This document shows positions 36,265 through 44,611 of a stretch of 64,000 nt of DNA, piece after piece. Origin of the DNA: Hydrogenophaga sp. A37. Lineage in GTDB: Bacteria; Pseudomonadota; Gammaproteobacteria; Burkholderiales; Burkholderiaceae_C. A program made the position numbers and the translations under genes. The stretch spans positions 43,707 through 107,706 of the forward strand of contig NZ_MUNZ01000089.1 of the NCBI RefSeq assembly GCF_002001205.1. The letters are read 5' to 3'. Under the pieces are notes generated by a model that searched no databases, was not told where the DNA came from, and saw only the letters and a program-made list of their open reading frames with translations. How positions within the stretch are numbered: position 1 is the first letter of the stretch; each line of letters starts with the position of its first letter.

Positions 36265-36912
36265 ATGGACACCCTGTTGACTGCCGCAGATTCAGCCCTG
36301 CGAACCCTCTTCGCTCAGCCCCGTGCATCACGTGTTTGCGCCACGTTGCCTGAATACGCCACAACATCGCTTTCTGACGAAGACCGCCAACTGTCTGCCG
36401 CGCTCATGCGGGTGAACCATGTTGGCGAAGTCTGCGCGCAGGCGCTCTACACAGCGCAGGCCTTGGCGGCACGCCAACGCCGCGCGGGGTCTCCGGGAGC
36501 CACCGAAGCACTGGCACAACAGCTCGAAGCTGCTGGAAGAGAGGAAACCGATCATCTGGCCTGGACCAGGGAGCGGCTTGATGAGTTGGGCGCGCGCCCT
36601 TCCCTGCTTAATCCGCTGTGGTACGCAGGTGCTTTCGGCATGGGGCTGGTGGCGGGTCGATTCGGCTCAGCCGTGAGTTTGGGTTTCGTGGTGGAAACTG
36701 AGCGTCAGGTGGAGGCTCATCTCGCCAGCCACATGGACCGGCTGCCCAAAGGCGATCTGGCGTCCAGAGCCATCGTTTCGCAGATGAAGGTCGATGAGGC
36801 ACGCCACGCGCGCGAGGCCCAGCAGGCGGGCGCCACCGAACTGCCCGCGCCGGTCAAAGGCCTGATGAAACTGGCCGCCCGTGTGATGACGACAGTGGCT
36901 CACCGCATCTGA
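36265..36912 (+). CDS. coq7: 2-nonaprenyl-3-methyl-6-methoxy-1,4-benzoquinol hydroxylase (COQ7 type)
   Basis: The 215-residue di-iron monooxygenase catalyses a late ring hydroxylation in ubiquinone synthesis at the inner membrane. The duplicated ferritin-like fold supplies the ligands: Glu in [14 protein letters not shown], the EETDH segment, Glu in [10 protein letters not shown] and the DEARHA motif. ATG 36265 ([12 protein letters not shown]) gives the family's usual length; an in-frame ATG at 36196 would add 23 atypical residues. It converges on the osmC gene and is divergent from porin copy 2. Confidence 0.93.
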   Translation: MDTLLTAADSALRTLFAQPRASRVCATLPEYATTSLSDEDRQLSAALMRVNHVGEVCAQALYTAQALAARQRRAGSPGATEALAQQLEAAGREETDHLAWTRERLDELGARPSLLNPLWYAGAFGMGLVAGRFGSAVSLGFVVETERQVEAHLASHMDRLPKGDLASRAIVSQMKVDEARHAREAQQAGATELPAPVKGLMKLAARVMTTVAHRI

Positions 36913-36928
36913 GATGCCTGGTGCAGGC

Positions 36929-37378
36929 TCAGGCCTCGATCACCTCAAACCCGGTTGTGATCTCGGCTGTTTTGCCCAGCATGATGCTGGCAGAGCAGTA
37001 CTTGTCGTGACTCATGGCAATGGCCCGCTCCACCGCTGTCGGTGGAATGCCTTTGCCAGTCACGGTGAAATGCATGTGGATCTTGGTGAAGACCTTGGGA
37101 TCGGTGTCTGCACGCTCGGTGGTGAGCCTGACGCTGCAACCTTTCACGTCGTGACGTCCGCGTTTGAGAATCAGCACCACATCGTACGCAGTGCAGCCAC
37201 CCGTGCCGGCCAGCACGGTTTCCATGGGTCGAGCGGCCAGGTTGGCTCCCCCGTTTTCAGGCTTGGTGGCGTCTGGCGCACCATCCATGGTCAGCACGTG
37301 ACCACTGCCGGTTTCGGCAACAAAACCCATGTGGGATCGGGTGCCGGCGCCGCCGGTCCAGGTCACTGTGCATTCCAT
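36929..37378 (-). CDS. OsmC/Ohr-family protein
   Basis: The 149-residue protein of the OsmC fold has the two redox cysteines of the family, in GTGGCTAYDV (about residue 60) and SHDKYCSAS (about 125). Sequence style (TVTWTGG at the start, LAARPMETVLAGTGGC) fits the YhfA subgroup rather than Ohr. Family members reduce peroxides in the cytoplasm, but YhfA-type proteins have no firm substrate. ATG 37378 is used; TTG 37408 would add ten residues and is possible. It is a single gene, convergent with coq7. Confidence 0.85.
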   Translation of the reverse strand: MECTVTWTGGAGTRSHMGFVAETGSGHVLTMDGAPDATKPENGGANLAARPMETVLAGTGGCTAYDVVLILKRGRHDVKGCSVRLTTERADTDPKVFTKIHMHFTVTGKGIPPTAVERAIAMSHDKYCSASIMLGKTAEITTGFEVIEA

Positions 37379-37456
37379 GTCGGTGTTCAGGCGTGAAATA
37401 GTTGGCAAGCTGAAGAGTCAGCTCCCTAAAAAATAGCAAAAAGGCTGCAGCGCATG

Positions 37457-37484
37457 TTGCATTGCAGCATCCCGTCGGTATACT
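37457..37484 (+). promoter_or_regulatory. Sigma-70 promoter of the candidate sRNA / ilvA leader
   Basis: TTGCAT (37457-37462), 16 bases, TATACT (37479-37484). Predicted start is near 37491. Confidence 0.65.
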
Positions 37485-37490
37485 GGCGGC

Positions 37491-37568
37491 ATTGTATTGA
37501 AGGTTGTCTCCTCTGCCCTCCACGGGTGGATTTAAACCCGGACCGGTTCTGCCAGTCCGGGTTTTTTT
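37491..37568 (+). ncRNA. Candidate 78-nt small RNA or terminated leader before ilvA
   Basis: A promoter and a strong rho-independent terminator bound about 78 bases with no gene inside. The 5' part holds an unpaired pyrimidine-rich run (TGTCTCCTCTGCCCTCC, about 37504-37520) complementary to Shine-Dalgarno sequences. The 3' part is a 10-bp stem, AAACCCGGAC (37534-37543) with GTCCGGGTTT (37555-37564), and eight T starting at 37562. This is the layout of Hfq-dependent sRNAs. It might instead be an attenuated leader of ilvA, which starts 42 bases further on, but I see no leader peptide with Ile, Leu, Val or Thr codons. Confidence 0.55.
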
Positions 37569-37569
37569 T
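37534..37569 (+). terminator. Rho-independent terminator upstream of ilvA
   Basis: A ten-base-pair GC-rich stem (37534-37543 with 37555-37564) closes an 11-base loop and runs into eight T. It lies between the sRNA-like promoter and ilvA, so ilvA transcripts starting at that promoter would need readthrough. Confidence 0.88.
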
Positions 37570-37610
37570 GCCTGCAGGGGTCTCGCTATGATCATTGGCC
37601 AGGAAAACCC

Positions 37611-39215
37611 ATGACATCACGCCCCCCCAAAACCGCCCCCCTCGCTCAAGCTGCTTCCCCGACGACCTCGTTGAGCCCGGCTGACTACCTCAAAAAGATC
37701 CTGACGGCGCGCGTGTACGACGTCGCGGTGGAGTCCGCGCTGGAGCCGGCGAAAAACCTCAGCCGGCGGCTGAACAACAAGGTGCTGCTCAAACGCGAAG
37801 ACCAGCAACCGGTGTTCAGTTTCAAGCTGCGTGGCGCGTACAACAAGATGGCGCACCTGACGCCCCAGCAGTTGAAGAAGGGCGTGATCTGCGCCTCGGC
37901 GGGCAACCATGCCCAGGGCGTGGCCCTCGGCGCCCACAAGCTTGGCACTCGCGCGGTCATCGTCATGCCGACCACCACGCCGCAAGTGAAGGTAGATGCA
38001 GTGCGAGCGCTGGGCGGCGACGTGGTGCTGCACGGCGACAGCTATTCCGACGCCTATGTCCATGCCGTGGGACTGCAGAAAAAACAGGGGCTGACGTTCG
38101 TCCACCCCTTCGACGACCCGGACGTGATCGCTGGACAAGGCACGATCGCGATGGAAATCCTGCGTCAGCTGCAAAGCCTGGGCTCGGAGCACCTGGACGC
38201 GGTGTTCGTGGCCATCGGCGGCGGCGGCTTGATCTCCGGTGTGGCGAACTACATCAAGGCCGTGCGCCCCGAGATCAAGGTGATCGGCGTACAAACCGTG
38301 GACTCTGACGCCATGCTGCAGTCGGTCCAAGCGGGTGAGCGCGTGACGCTGAACGAAGTCGGCCTGTTCGCCGACGGCACGGCGGTGAAGCTGGTGGGTG
38401 AGGAAACCTTCCGCATCGCAAGGGGGCTGGTGGACGAGTTCGTGGTGGTAGACACCGACGCGGTCTGCGCCGCCATCAAAGACATCTTCGTCGACACGCG
38501 CAGCATCGTGGAGCCTTCTGGTGCGCTGGCGGTGGCAGCGATCAAACAGTACGTCGCGAAACACAAGACCAAGGGCGAAACCTACGCGGCCATCCTCTGT
38601 GGCGCCAACATGAACTTCGACCGTTTGCGCTTTGTGGCCGAACGCGCCGAAGTGGGCGAAGAGCGAGAGGCGCTGTTCGCCGTGACGATTCCCGAAGAGC
38701 GCGGCAGTTTCAAGCGTTTCCTGGAGACCATCGCCGGGTTGCCCGGCGGGCCACGCAATGTCACGGAGTTCAACTACCGCATTGGCAACGAACAGGTGGC
38801 CCATGTGTTCGTGGGCCTGACCACGCAAGGCCCGGGCGAGTCGAAGAAGATCGCCGGGTTGTTCAAGCGCCAGGGTTTTGACGCACTGGACCTCACGCAC
38901 GACGACCTGGCCAAGGAACACATCCGCCATATGGTGGGCGGGCATTCACCGCTCGCGCAGGAAGAGCGGTTGCTGCGTTTTGTCTTCCCCGAGCGCCCGG
39001 GCGCACTGCTGAAGTTCCTCAGTCTCATGCGCCCCGGCTGGAACATCAGCCTGTTTCACTACCGCAACCAGGGGGCGGATTACGGCCGCATCCTGGTGGG
39101 CCTGCAGGTGCCGCCCAAAGACGACAAGGCCTTTGCCAAATTCCTTGACACTTTGGGCTATCCGTTCGTCGAAGAAACCCACAATCCGGTGTACCGTCTC
39201 TTTCTCAAAAGTTGA
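37611..39215 (+). CDS. ilvA: Biosynthetic threonine deaminase
   Basis: The 534-residue PLP enzyme converts threonine to 2-oxobutanoate, the first committed step to isoleucine. The PLP lysine is Lys72 in FSFKLRGAYNKM, and the glycine loop GGGGLISGVA follows. The C-terminal about 180 residues form two ACT-like domains (FAVTIPEERGSFKRFLE and LRFVFPERPGALLKFLS), the long allosteric form inhibited by isoleucine. The distance from a strong terminator 42 bases upstream suggests transcriptional attenuation or a separate promoter. It is 12 bases before the cobT-like gene and may be co-transcribed. Confidence 0.95.
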   Translation: MTSRPPKTAPLAQAASPTTSLSPADYLKKILTARVYDVAVESALEPAKNLSRRLNNKVLLKREDQQPVFSFKLRGAYNKMAHLTPQQLKKGVICASAGNHAQGVALGAHKLGTRAVIVMPTTTPQVKVDAVRALGGDVVLHGDSYSDAYVHAVGLQKKQGLTFVHPFDDPDVIAGQGTIAMEILRQLQSLGSEHLDAVFVAIGGGGLISGVANYIKAVRPEIKVIGVQTVDSDAMLQSVQAGERVTLNEVGLFADGTAVKLVGEETFRIARGLVDEFVVVDTDAVCAAIKDIFVDTRSIVEPSGALAVAAIKQYVAKHKTKGETYAAILCGANMNFDRLRFVAERAEVGEEREALFAVTIPEERGSFKRFLETIAGLPGGPRNVTEFNYRIGNEQVAHVFVGLTTQGPGESKKIAGLFKRQGFDALDLTHDDLAKEHIRHMVGGHSPLAQEERLLRFVFPERPGALLKFLSLMRPGWNISLFHYRNQGADYGRILVGLQVPPKDDKAFAKFLDTLGYPFVEETHNPVYRLFLKS

Positions 39216-39227
39216 CCTCCTGACGCC

Positions 39228-40313
39228 ATGAACCCAAGGCCATTGCCGCGACCTGTCACCGAAACAGGCGTCGAGACGAACGGCGTTCCCGTGTGGCCGC
39301 CGGTCAAGGTCACTGCCAATGCCCAGATGGACCTGTTGGTGCAGCACCATCTGACCAGCCCTCACGAGGCCGCTCACTCGTTGGGCCGCATGGCGTCGCT
39401 GGCGATGCAAATCGCCCGCATTCAGAACGGCAAGCACGGCGATCTGCCAGTCATTTGCTTCGAATCACCTCAGCTTGTGGTGTTTGCGGGTGATCACGGC
39501 GTGGCCGACGAAGGGGTGTCGGCGTTTCAGCAAGATGCCACCATGCAAAGGGTGTTGACCATGCTCGCCGGCAAGAGCCCGGTCAACGCGCTCGCGGAGA
39601 TGAACGGGTTTGACCTCACGCTGGTGGACGCCGGTGTCGCATCGCACATCGTGCCGCCACCCGACACCGAATCGGTGGTTCCCCTTCTGGTGCGCAAGAT
39701 CGGCTACGGCACGCGCAACATGGTGCTGGCCCAGGCGATGTCGGCAACGCAGGCGCGCTCGGCACTGCAGGCTGGCATGGACGTGGTGCGGCATCTGCCG
39801 GGCAACGTGGTCGCACTCAGCAACATCGGCGTGGCCGGCAACGCATGCGCGGCGCAGCTGCTGTCGCGCCTGTGTGGGGTGCCGTTGGCCGACGCCTGCG
39901 GCAAAGACCAGGCCCAAGACGAAGTCCAGTCCCAGCGCAAGCTGGAGCGCCTGTTCGCCGCCGCCAGCCGACACCGCAAGGCCACCGCGCCGCTGGACGT
40001 GCTCGCAGCCATGGGTGGGTTTGAGATCGGCATGCTCTGCGGCGCCATGATCCAGGCGGCGAGCGAGCGGCGTGTGGTGATCGTGGACGGTTTTGTCGCC
40101 AGCACCGCGGCCCTGCTGGCGCGCGCGCTGGTGCCCGCGGTGGCGGACTACCTGGTGTTCGCCCACCGCTCGGCCGAGCCAGGGCATCGCCTGTTGCTGA
40201 TCCATCTGCAGGCACAGCCCCTGCTCGACATGGAGCTGCGCGCGGGCGAGGGCACGGGCGCCCTGCTCGCCTGGCCTTTGCTGCTCGCCGCCCAGCGACT
40301 GCTACAACTTTAG
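39228..40313 (+). CDS. cobT: CobT-like phosphoribosyltransferase, diverged
   Basis: The 361-residue protein resembles nicotinate-nucleotide:dimethylbenzimidazole phosphoribosyltransferase, which builds the lower-ligand nucleotide of cobalamin. Conserved parts are FAGDHGV at 86-92, KIGYGTRNM, LAAMGGFEIGMLCGAM, SAEPGH, and the catalytic glutamate Glu341 in GEGTGA. The usual GEMGIGNTT loop is altered to SNIGVAGNA (198-206), replacing its glutamate with Asn199. No other cobalamin gene adjoins. It may use another base or be a salvage enzyme. Its stop overlaps the convergent exonuclease gene by four bases. Confidence 0.82.
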   Translation: MNPRPLPRPVTETGVETNGVPVWPPVKVTANAQMDLLVQHHLTSPHEAAHSLGRMASLAMQIARIQNGKHGDLPVICFESPQLVVFAGDHGVADEGVSAFQQDATMQRVLTMLAGKSPVNALAEMNGFDLTLVDAGVASHIVPPPDTESVVPLLVRKIGYGTRNMVLAQAMSATQARSALQAGMDVVRHLPGNVVALSNIGVAGNACAAQLLSRLCGVPLADACGKDQAQDEVQSQRKLERLFAAASRHRKATAPLDVLAAMGGFEIGMLCGAMIQAASERRVVIVDGFVASTAALLARALVPAVADYLVFAHRSAEPGHRLLLIHLQAQPLLDMELRAGEGTGALLAWPLLLAAQRLLQL

Positions 40314-40975
40314 GCGCCCAGCCAGCGACGCTGGCCTGCGAGTGCCACAACATCGTGCCACCGGGCGCACTGCGGTGCCAAGCGTGGCCAGATCTGCAAC
40401 AACAGTTCGGCCTCGGCAAGTGTGTCGGCCGAGGCCTGATGACGTGCCAGACAGCGGATGCCGAAATGCGCCATCCACTCGTCGAGGGAGCGTGCGCGCA
40501 CCCCTTCGTGCGTCACCGCGCACAGGTCCGCGATGTCCACCCATTGATGGGGCAATCGTCGGCCCAGGTGTTGCTCGCAATGGCGGTCGAGCATCGTGGC
40601 ATCGAAGGCGCTGTGAAAAGCCAGCAGCGGCGCCGACTGGGTGAAATCGGCGAAGGCTTGCAGGGCCCGCCCGGGCGCCATGCCGTCGCGCTGCTGCTGC
40701 TTGCCAATACCGTGCAGCAAGATGTTGTCGTGGTCGGTGCGTCCCTTCTGCTGCAGCACCACCTCAAAGCTGTCACCGAGCACAATGTCCAGCCGCTGGC
40801 GCGTCCAGTCCACTTGCAACCCCAGTGCCGCAATGGCCAGCAGGTGGTCGCTGGACGCATCGAGACCGCTGGTCTCTACATCGACGACCACCCAGCGCTC
40901 CAGCGAGTGACTCTGGGTGGGTGTGGCGCCACGCACGCCCCACCACGACCGAACCTGATCCAGCACGCGGCTCAT
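40310..40975 (-). CDS. DnaQ-like 3'-5' exonuclease (DEDDh)
   Basis: The 221-residue protein resembles the proofreading epsilon subunit family. Exo I is VDVETSG with Asp32 and Glu34, Exo II lies around FHSAFDATML, and Exo III is HQASADTLAEA with the catalytic His and Asp. These give the full DEDDh set. It lacks the C-terminal polymerase-binding tail of DnaQ. It overlaps the upstream CBS/nucleotidyltransferase gene by four bases (ATGA). This pairing recurs in betaproteobacteria by my recollection, suggesting joint function, perhaps in nucleotide-signal turnover. That role is inference. Confidence 0.85.
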   Translation of the reverse strand: MSRVLDQVRSWWGVRGATPTQSHSLERWVVVDVETSGLDASSDHLLAIAALGLQVDWTRQRLDIVLGDSFEVVLQQKGRTDHDNILLHGIGKQQQRDGMAPGRALQAFADFTQSAPLLAFHSAFDATMLDRHCEQHLGRRLPHQWVDIADLCAVTHEGVRARSLDEWMAHFGIRCLARHQASADTLAEAELLLQIWPRLAPQCARWHDVVALAGQRRWLGA

Positions 40976-42906
40976 CGTTGGTAGTCGAGCTGCACCCGCT
41001 GCTGCAGGCTGCGCACCACCCGCAAGGTTTCGCGCAGGATGCGACGGTCAATGTCATTGAGCGCGTCGACCCCGATGCGATTGGGGTTGTCACCCACGGT
41101 GCTGCCGTCGAGCTGCGCCCGCAAGCGCAGCATCTGCAAGAACTCGAAAGCGGCGACCCACGACGCGTGTTCATGCTCGGGCACGCCCAGCAAAGGCCCG
41201 ACGGCTTCGAACCGTTCCCGCGTGCTGGTGGCGGGGACACCGCGGGCCAGCGCATACAGGCGCGCCACGTCCACCAGGATGGCTGTGCCCTGCAGCTTCA
41301 GGTCCAGCGTGGCCTGGCCGTTGACGGCGGTGGTGTCGATCTGCCCGCGCCAGTTCAGCGGTGGCGACTGCTCCAGACCATTGATCGCGAGTTGGCGCGC
41401 GAACCGCGGATTGGTTGCGGCGCGTTCGCCGACAAAAACACGCAGTTCATCGGCCAGCACCGATCGGCCGGCGAGGCTGCGGAAGTCAAAGTAGATGCTG
41501 GCGTTGAGCAGGTCCTGGGGCGAACCATGGTCGATCCACTGCGTGAACCGCTGCTTCCATTGCGACAGGCTCAGGCAACAGTCGGGGTTGCTGGCCATGA
41601 TGTTGCCCTTGCACAGGGGATAGCCGCAGGCGTCCAGCGCCCGGTTGACATCCAGGGCAAAGGCCAGCAGGCGCTGCGGCTCGGGCGCAGGGCCGTGTTC
41701 CGGCTCGGCCACGATCAGCGCATTGTCCTGGTCGGTGGCGATGGTCTGTTCACTGCGGCCTTCCGAGCCGAGCGCGATCCAGCAGAACTGTTGCGGGTCC
41801 AGCGCGTGCTCGCCCGCCTTGATGACCACCAGCCGCGCGGTCAGCACGTCGTTGAGGTGGCTGATGAGCTGGGTCAGTTGGTGGGCCTGAACGCCCTGCC
41901 CCAGCAAGCTGCGGGCAAAACGCCGGATGTCGGCGGCGGCCGATTGCAGCGCCGGCAGATCCGGGGCGTGCCGGATCTGATCGCTGACCTGGCTGAGGCT
42001 CAGCCGTTGCAGGGCGTACAGGTCGCGCTCGGAAACCATGCCCACGGCGCGCCCTTGCCGTGTGACCGGCACATGGCGAATGCCCTGGGCCGACATCAGC
42101 AGCGCCGCCTCCTGCGCCGTGCGCTCAACGCCCAGGCTGTGCACCGGCTGCACCATGACCGCTGACATGGGCGTGTCCAGAGGCAGGCGCGCCAGGGTGA
42201 CGCGGCCGAGGATGTCAAAGCGCGTGAGGATGCCGATCGGGCGCTCCTCACGGTCCACCACCAGCATCGAACCGATGCGCAGGCGGTGCATCTGTTCCAG
42301 CGCGTCCTGCAGCGGCGTCTGTGGCCCGCAGGTCACGAGCGCTTGGCGGCACAACCGCTCCAGCGGCGTCTCCATCGACTGCTCGGACAGCACACGCGAC
42401 GCATAGGCCGATTGCAGTGCCGCGCGCGAAAGGTCGAGGAAACGCAGGATGCGTCGGTTCAGAAAGTCGGCAAACACGTGGCTTTGCTCGGCCAGTGCCT
42501 GCAGTTGTTCGGCCGGCAGGCGCAGCGCAAAGGTGTCTTCGGTGGCGTGGTACGACGTGGTCGTGGCGCGCTGCGCCAGCACGGCGCTGATCGGGAACAG
42601 GTCGCCCGCTTCGTACTGGAAGGCACCGCCTGACACGTCCGAAAGCCCGCGTTTGCCCAGCACCGCGCCACGCCGGATGAAAAACAGCTCGCTGGCCACG
42701 CCATCCTCAGGCTTGATCAGTGCATCGCCTGGGGCGAAGTAGGCCTGCCGCGAGGCTTCGACAAACGACCGGACATGCAACGGGTCCATCTCGTCAAAGG
42801 GCGGGTGACGTTGCAATTCGTCACACAGTTGTCCCAGCAGGCTGCCGGACGGTTTCAGGGGTGCGTCCGGTGGCGGTGGATTCGTGGGAAAGCGGGACAA
42901 GGTCAT
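40972..42906 (-). CDS. cNMP-binding / CBS pair / DUF294 nucleotidyltransferase-like signalling protein
   Basis: The 644-residue cytoplasmic protein has, in order, a cyclic-nucleotide-binding-like domain (about 35-150), two CBS motifs (about 185-310, with GSMLVVDREERPIGILTRFDIL and GIRHVPVTRQGRAVGMVSERDLY), a DUF294 nucleotidyltransferase domain with GS-x9-DxD (GSEGRSEQTIATDQDNALI, about 397-415), and the DUF294_C helical domain. The architecture matches GlnD-like regulators that sense nucleotides. It is coupled to the exonuclease gene by an ATGA overlap. Partner and reaction are unknown. Confidence 0.85.
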   Translation of the reverse strand: MTLSRFPTNPPPPDAPLKPSGSLLGQLCDELQRHPPFDEMDPLHVRSFVEASRQAYFAPGDALIKPEDGVASELFFIRRGAVLGKRGLSDVSGGAFQYEAGDLFPISAVLAQRATTTSYHATEDTFALRLPAEQLQALAEQSHVFADFLNRRILRFLDLSRAALQSAYASRVLSEQSMETPLERLCRQALVTCGPQTPLQDALEQMHRLRIGSMLVVDREERPIGILTRFDILGRVTLARLPLDTPMSAVMVQPVHSLGVERTAQEAALLMSAQGIRHVPVTRQGRAVGMVSERDLYALQRLSLSQVSDQIRHAPDLPALQSAAADIRRFARSLLGQGVQAHQLTQLISHLNDVLTARLVVIKAGEHALDPQQFCWIALGSEGRSEQTIATDQDNALIVAEPEHGPAPEPQRLLAFALDVNRALDACGYPLCKGNIMASNPDCCLSLSQWKQRFTQWIDHGSPQDLLNASIYFDFRSLAGRSVLADELRVFVGERAATNPRFARQLAINGLEQSPPLNWRGQIDTTAVNGQATLDLKLQGTAILVDVARLYALARGVPATSTRERFEAVGPLLGVPEHEHASWVAAFEFLQMLRLRAQLDGSTVGDNPNRIGVDALNDIDRRILRETLRVVRSLQQRVQLDYQR

Positions 42907-42943
42907 GGCAACACGGCTGTGCAGCGACCCCTCGGCCGCAAGG

Positions 42944-43459
42944 TCATTTCGGCGTCTCGGGCAGGCTCAGTTCCAACGGGTCGGCGCCCCCGCGCGTGGA
43001 CCCCAGCCGGGCCACGCGCTGCCCGACAGACAACAACACCAACTCGCCGTCCACGACGGATCCGATCGTGATGGGCCGTGGTGGCTGCCCGTCCACGGCA
43101 ATCAACGCCGCACCACGCTGACCCGGCTGGCTCACCAGACCGATCAGGCGAAACCGGGACGCGGCGGGCGGTGCCACCGGTGTCGCCGCCTGCACTTCGG
43201 GCAAAGCACCCAGCGCCCGAGCCACCGACGAGGCGTCTGCCTGGATGGGGTTGCCGGCGATGGCGGCCACCGGAACCAGCGGCCCGCGACCCCAGAATTG
43301 AAACATCCAGTAACCCGCGCACAACCCGGCTGCCAGCCAGAGCACCCCCGCCGCCAGCGCCGGCCAGGCGCGCCCCGACGCTGGCGCCACCAACGTGGAA
43401 AAGCGGTTGTTCAGTCGCGCAGAAAAGGGCTGCTTCAGCATGGGCGCATTATGATCCAC
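42944..43459 (-). CDS. gspC: Type II secretion inner-membrane protein GspC
   Basis: The 171-residue protein has a short cytoplasmic tail, one transmembrane helix (about 33-55) and a periplasmic homology region (SRFRLIGLVSQPGQRGAALIAVDGQPPRPITIGSVVDGELVLLSV), matching the HR domain of GspC. It lacks the C-terminal PDZ or coiled-coil domain of longer members. GspC links the inner-membrane platform to the GspD secretin. It is transcribed away from the rest of the gsp cluster, 91 bases from gspG. The start could be GTG 43459 or ATG 43441; neither has a strong Shine-Dalgarno. Confidence 0.85.
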   Translation of the reverse strand: MDHNAPMLKQPFSARLNNRFSTLVAPASGRAWPALAAGVLWLAAGLCAGYWMFQFWGRGPLVPVAAIAGNPIQADASSVARALGALPEVQAATPVAPPAASRFRLIGLVSQPGQRGAALIAVDGQPPRPITIGSVVDGELVLLSVGQRVARLGSTRGGADPLELSLPETPK

Positions 43460-43550
43460 CGTCTTGGCGGTTCACTTTGCGTCGCAAGTTTTCCGCCCCT
43501 CTGAGCACAGCGCCGCCCTGGCCTGTCCAACGTGTTTTCGGGAGCCCGAT

Positions 43551-44009
43551 TTGAACCCCGTCATTGCCACCAAGGCACCCACCCCTTCCCCATCCACCCG
43601 CCTGCAGCGAGGCTTCACGCTGATCGAGCTGATGGTCGTTCTGGTGATCATCGGCGTGCTGGCCGCACTGATCGTGCCCAATGTGCTGGACCGCGCCGAC
43701 GATGCGCGAGTGACCGCCGCCAGGACCGACGTCAACAACCTGATGCAGGCGCTCAAGCTGTACCGCCTCGACAACCAGCGTTACCCCAGTGGCGAGCAGG
43801 GTCTGACCGCGCTGGTGGCCAAGCCCACCGCAGCACCGGTGCCGCCCAACTGGCGGCCTTACCTGGAGAAACTGCCAGCCGACCCCTGGAGCCGCCCCTA
43901 CCAGTACCTGAACCCGGGCCTGCATGGCGAGGTCGATGTGCTTTCACTGGGCGCAGACGGTCAATCCGGCGGCGAAGGCAAGGACGCCGACGTGGGCAGC
44001 TGGCAGTGA
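43551..44009 (+). CDS. gspG: Major pseudopilin GspG
   Basis: The 152-residue pseudopilin has the prepilin peptidase site RG|FTLIELMVVLVI, with Gly21 before the cut and Glu at +5 of the mature form. The conserved GspG features follow: an alternating helix, ALKLYRLDNQRYPSGEQGLTALV, and the calcium-site region with LSLGADGQSGGEGKDADVGSW. It builds the periplasmic pseudopilus. The start is TTG 43551 with GGGAG seven bases upstream; no ATG fits. It is the first gene of the long gsp unit. Confidence 0.95.
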   Translation: MNPVIATKAPTPSPSTRLQRGFTLIELMVVLVIIGVLAALIVPNVLDRADDARVTAARTDVNNLMQALKLYRLDNQRYPSGEQGLTALVAKPTAAPVPPNWRPYLEKLPADPWSRPYQYLNPGLHGEVDVLSLGADGQSGGEGKDADVGSWQ

Positions 44010-44012
44010 ATG

Positions 44013-44110
44013 ACTCCCCCCTGCGCCGCTGCGCGGCGTCCCCCCGGGGGGACGGTGCCCTTCGACCGGCGGAGCCGGATCGTCGGCACCCGCTGGGCTG
44101 GTCCACTTCG
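44013..44110. repeat. GC-rich dispersed repeat, copy after gspG
   Basis: The element reads CCCCCCTGCGCCGCTGCGCGGCG, then CCCCCCGGGGGG and GGCGGAGCCGG in order. It shares the CCCCC/GCGCCGC.../CCCGGGG/GCGAAGCCGG pattern with segments at 45711, 53120 and 54439. It occupies the 128-base gspG-gspH gap. Confidence 0.6.
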
Positions 44111-44137
44111 CGCCGTCCACTTATCTGGTTGTCGTGA

Positions 44138-44611
44138 ATGGACAGAAATCCTTTGCGTGCGAGCCAGGGCTTCACCTTGCTGGAGTTGCTGGTGGTCGTC
44201 TCCATCGTGGCGCTGGCCACGGCGGGGGTGAGTCTGTCGCTGCGTGACACGGGCGCCAAGGAGCTGGAGAGCGAGGCGATTCGCCTGGCTGCGCTGCTGG
44301 AGTCTGGGCGGGCGCAATCGCGCAGCAGCGGTGTGCCGGTGCGCTGGCTCGCCAACGACGTTGGTTTTGAATTTCAAGGCATCAGCACCCGCGCCGAGGC
44401 GCGTGACTCGCTGGCCCGGCCTCGCATGTGGCTGAACTCCGACACCCGCGCGCGGGTGACCCAGCCGCGCGGCGCTGACGGGCTGGTGCTCGGGCCCGAG
44501 CCCTTGATCACGGCGCAGCGCTTGGAACTCATCCAAGGCGACCGACGCCTGACCCTCGCCACCGATGGCCTCGCGCCCTTTGCGGTGGTCGCGACGCCCG
44601 TCACCCCATGA
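44138..44611 (+). CDS. gspH: Minor pseudopilin GspH
   Basis: The 157-residue protein has the leader and cleavage site SQG|FTLLELLVVVSI (Gly11) and an N-terminal hydrophobic helix followed by a beta-rich domain with SLRDTGAKELESEAIRLAAL, which fits GspH/FimT. It belongs to the pseudopilus tip complex. It overlaps gspI by four bases. A dispersed repeat separates it from gspG, so coupling to gspG is looser than in most gsp operons. Confidence 0.92.
   Translation: MDRNPLRASQGFTLLELLVVVSIVALATAGVSLSLRDTGAKELESEAIRLAALLESGRAQSRSSGVPVRWLANDVGFEFQGISTRAEARDSLARPRMWLNSDTRARVTQPRGADGLVLGPEPLITAQRLELIQGDRRLTLATDGLAPFAVVATPVTP

Noticed and set aside
37491..37611. Classical ilv leader-peptide attenuator
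   Set aside because: No short frame with clustered Ile, Leu, Val or Thr codons precedes the terminator, so a translating-ribosome attenuator is not supported.
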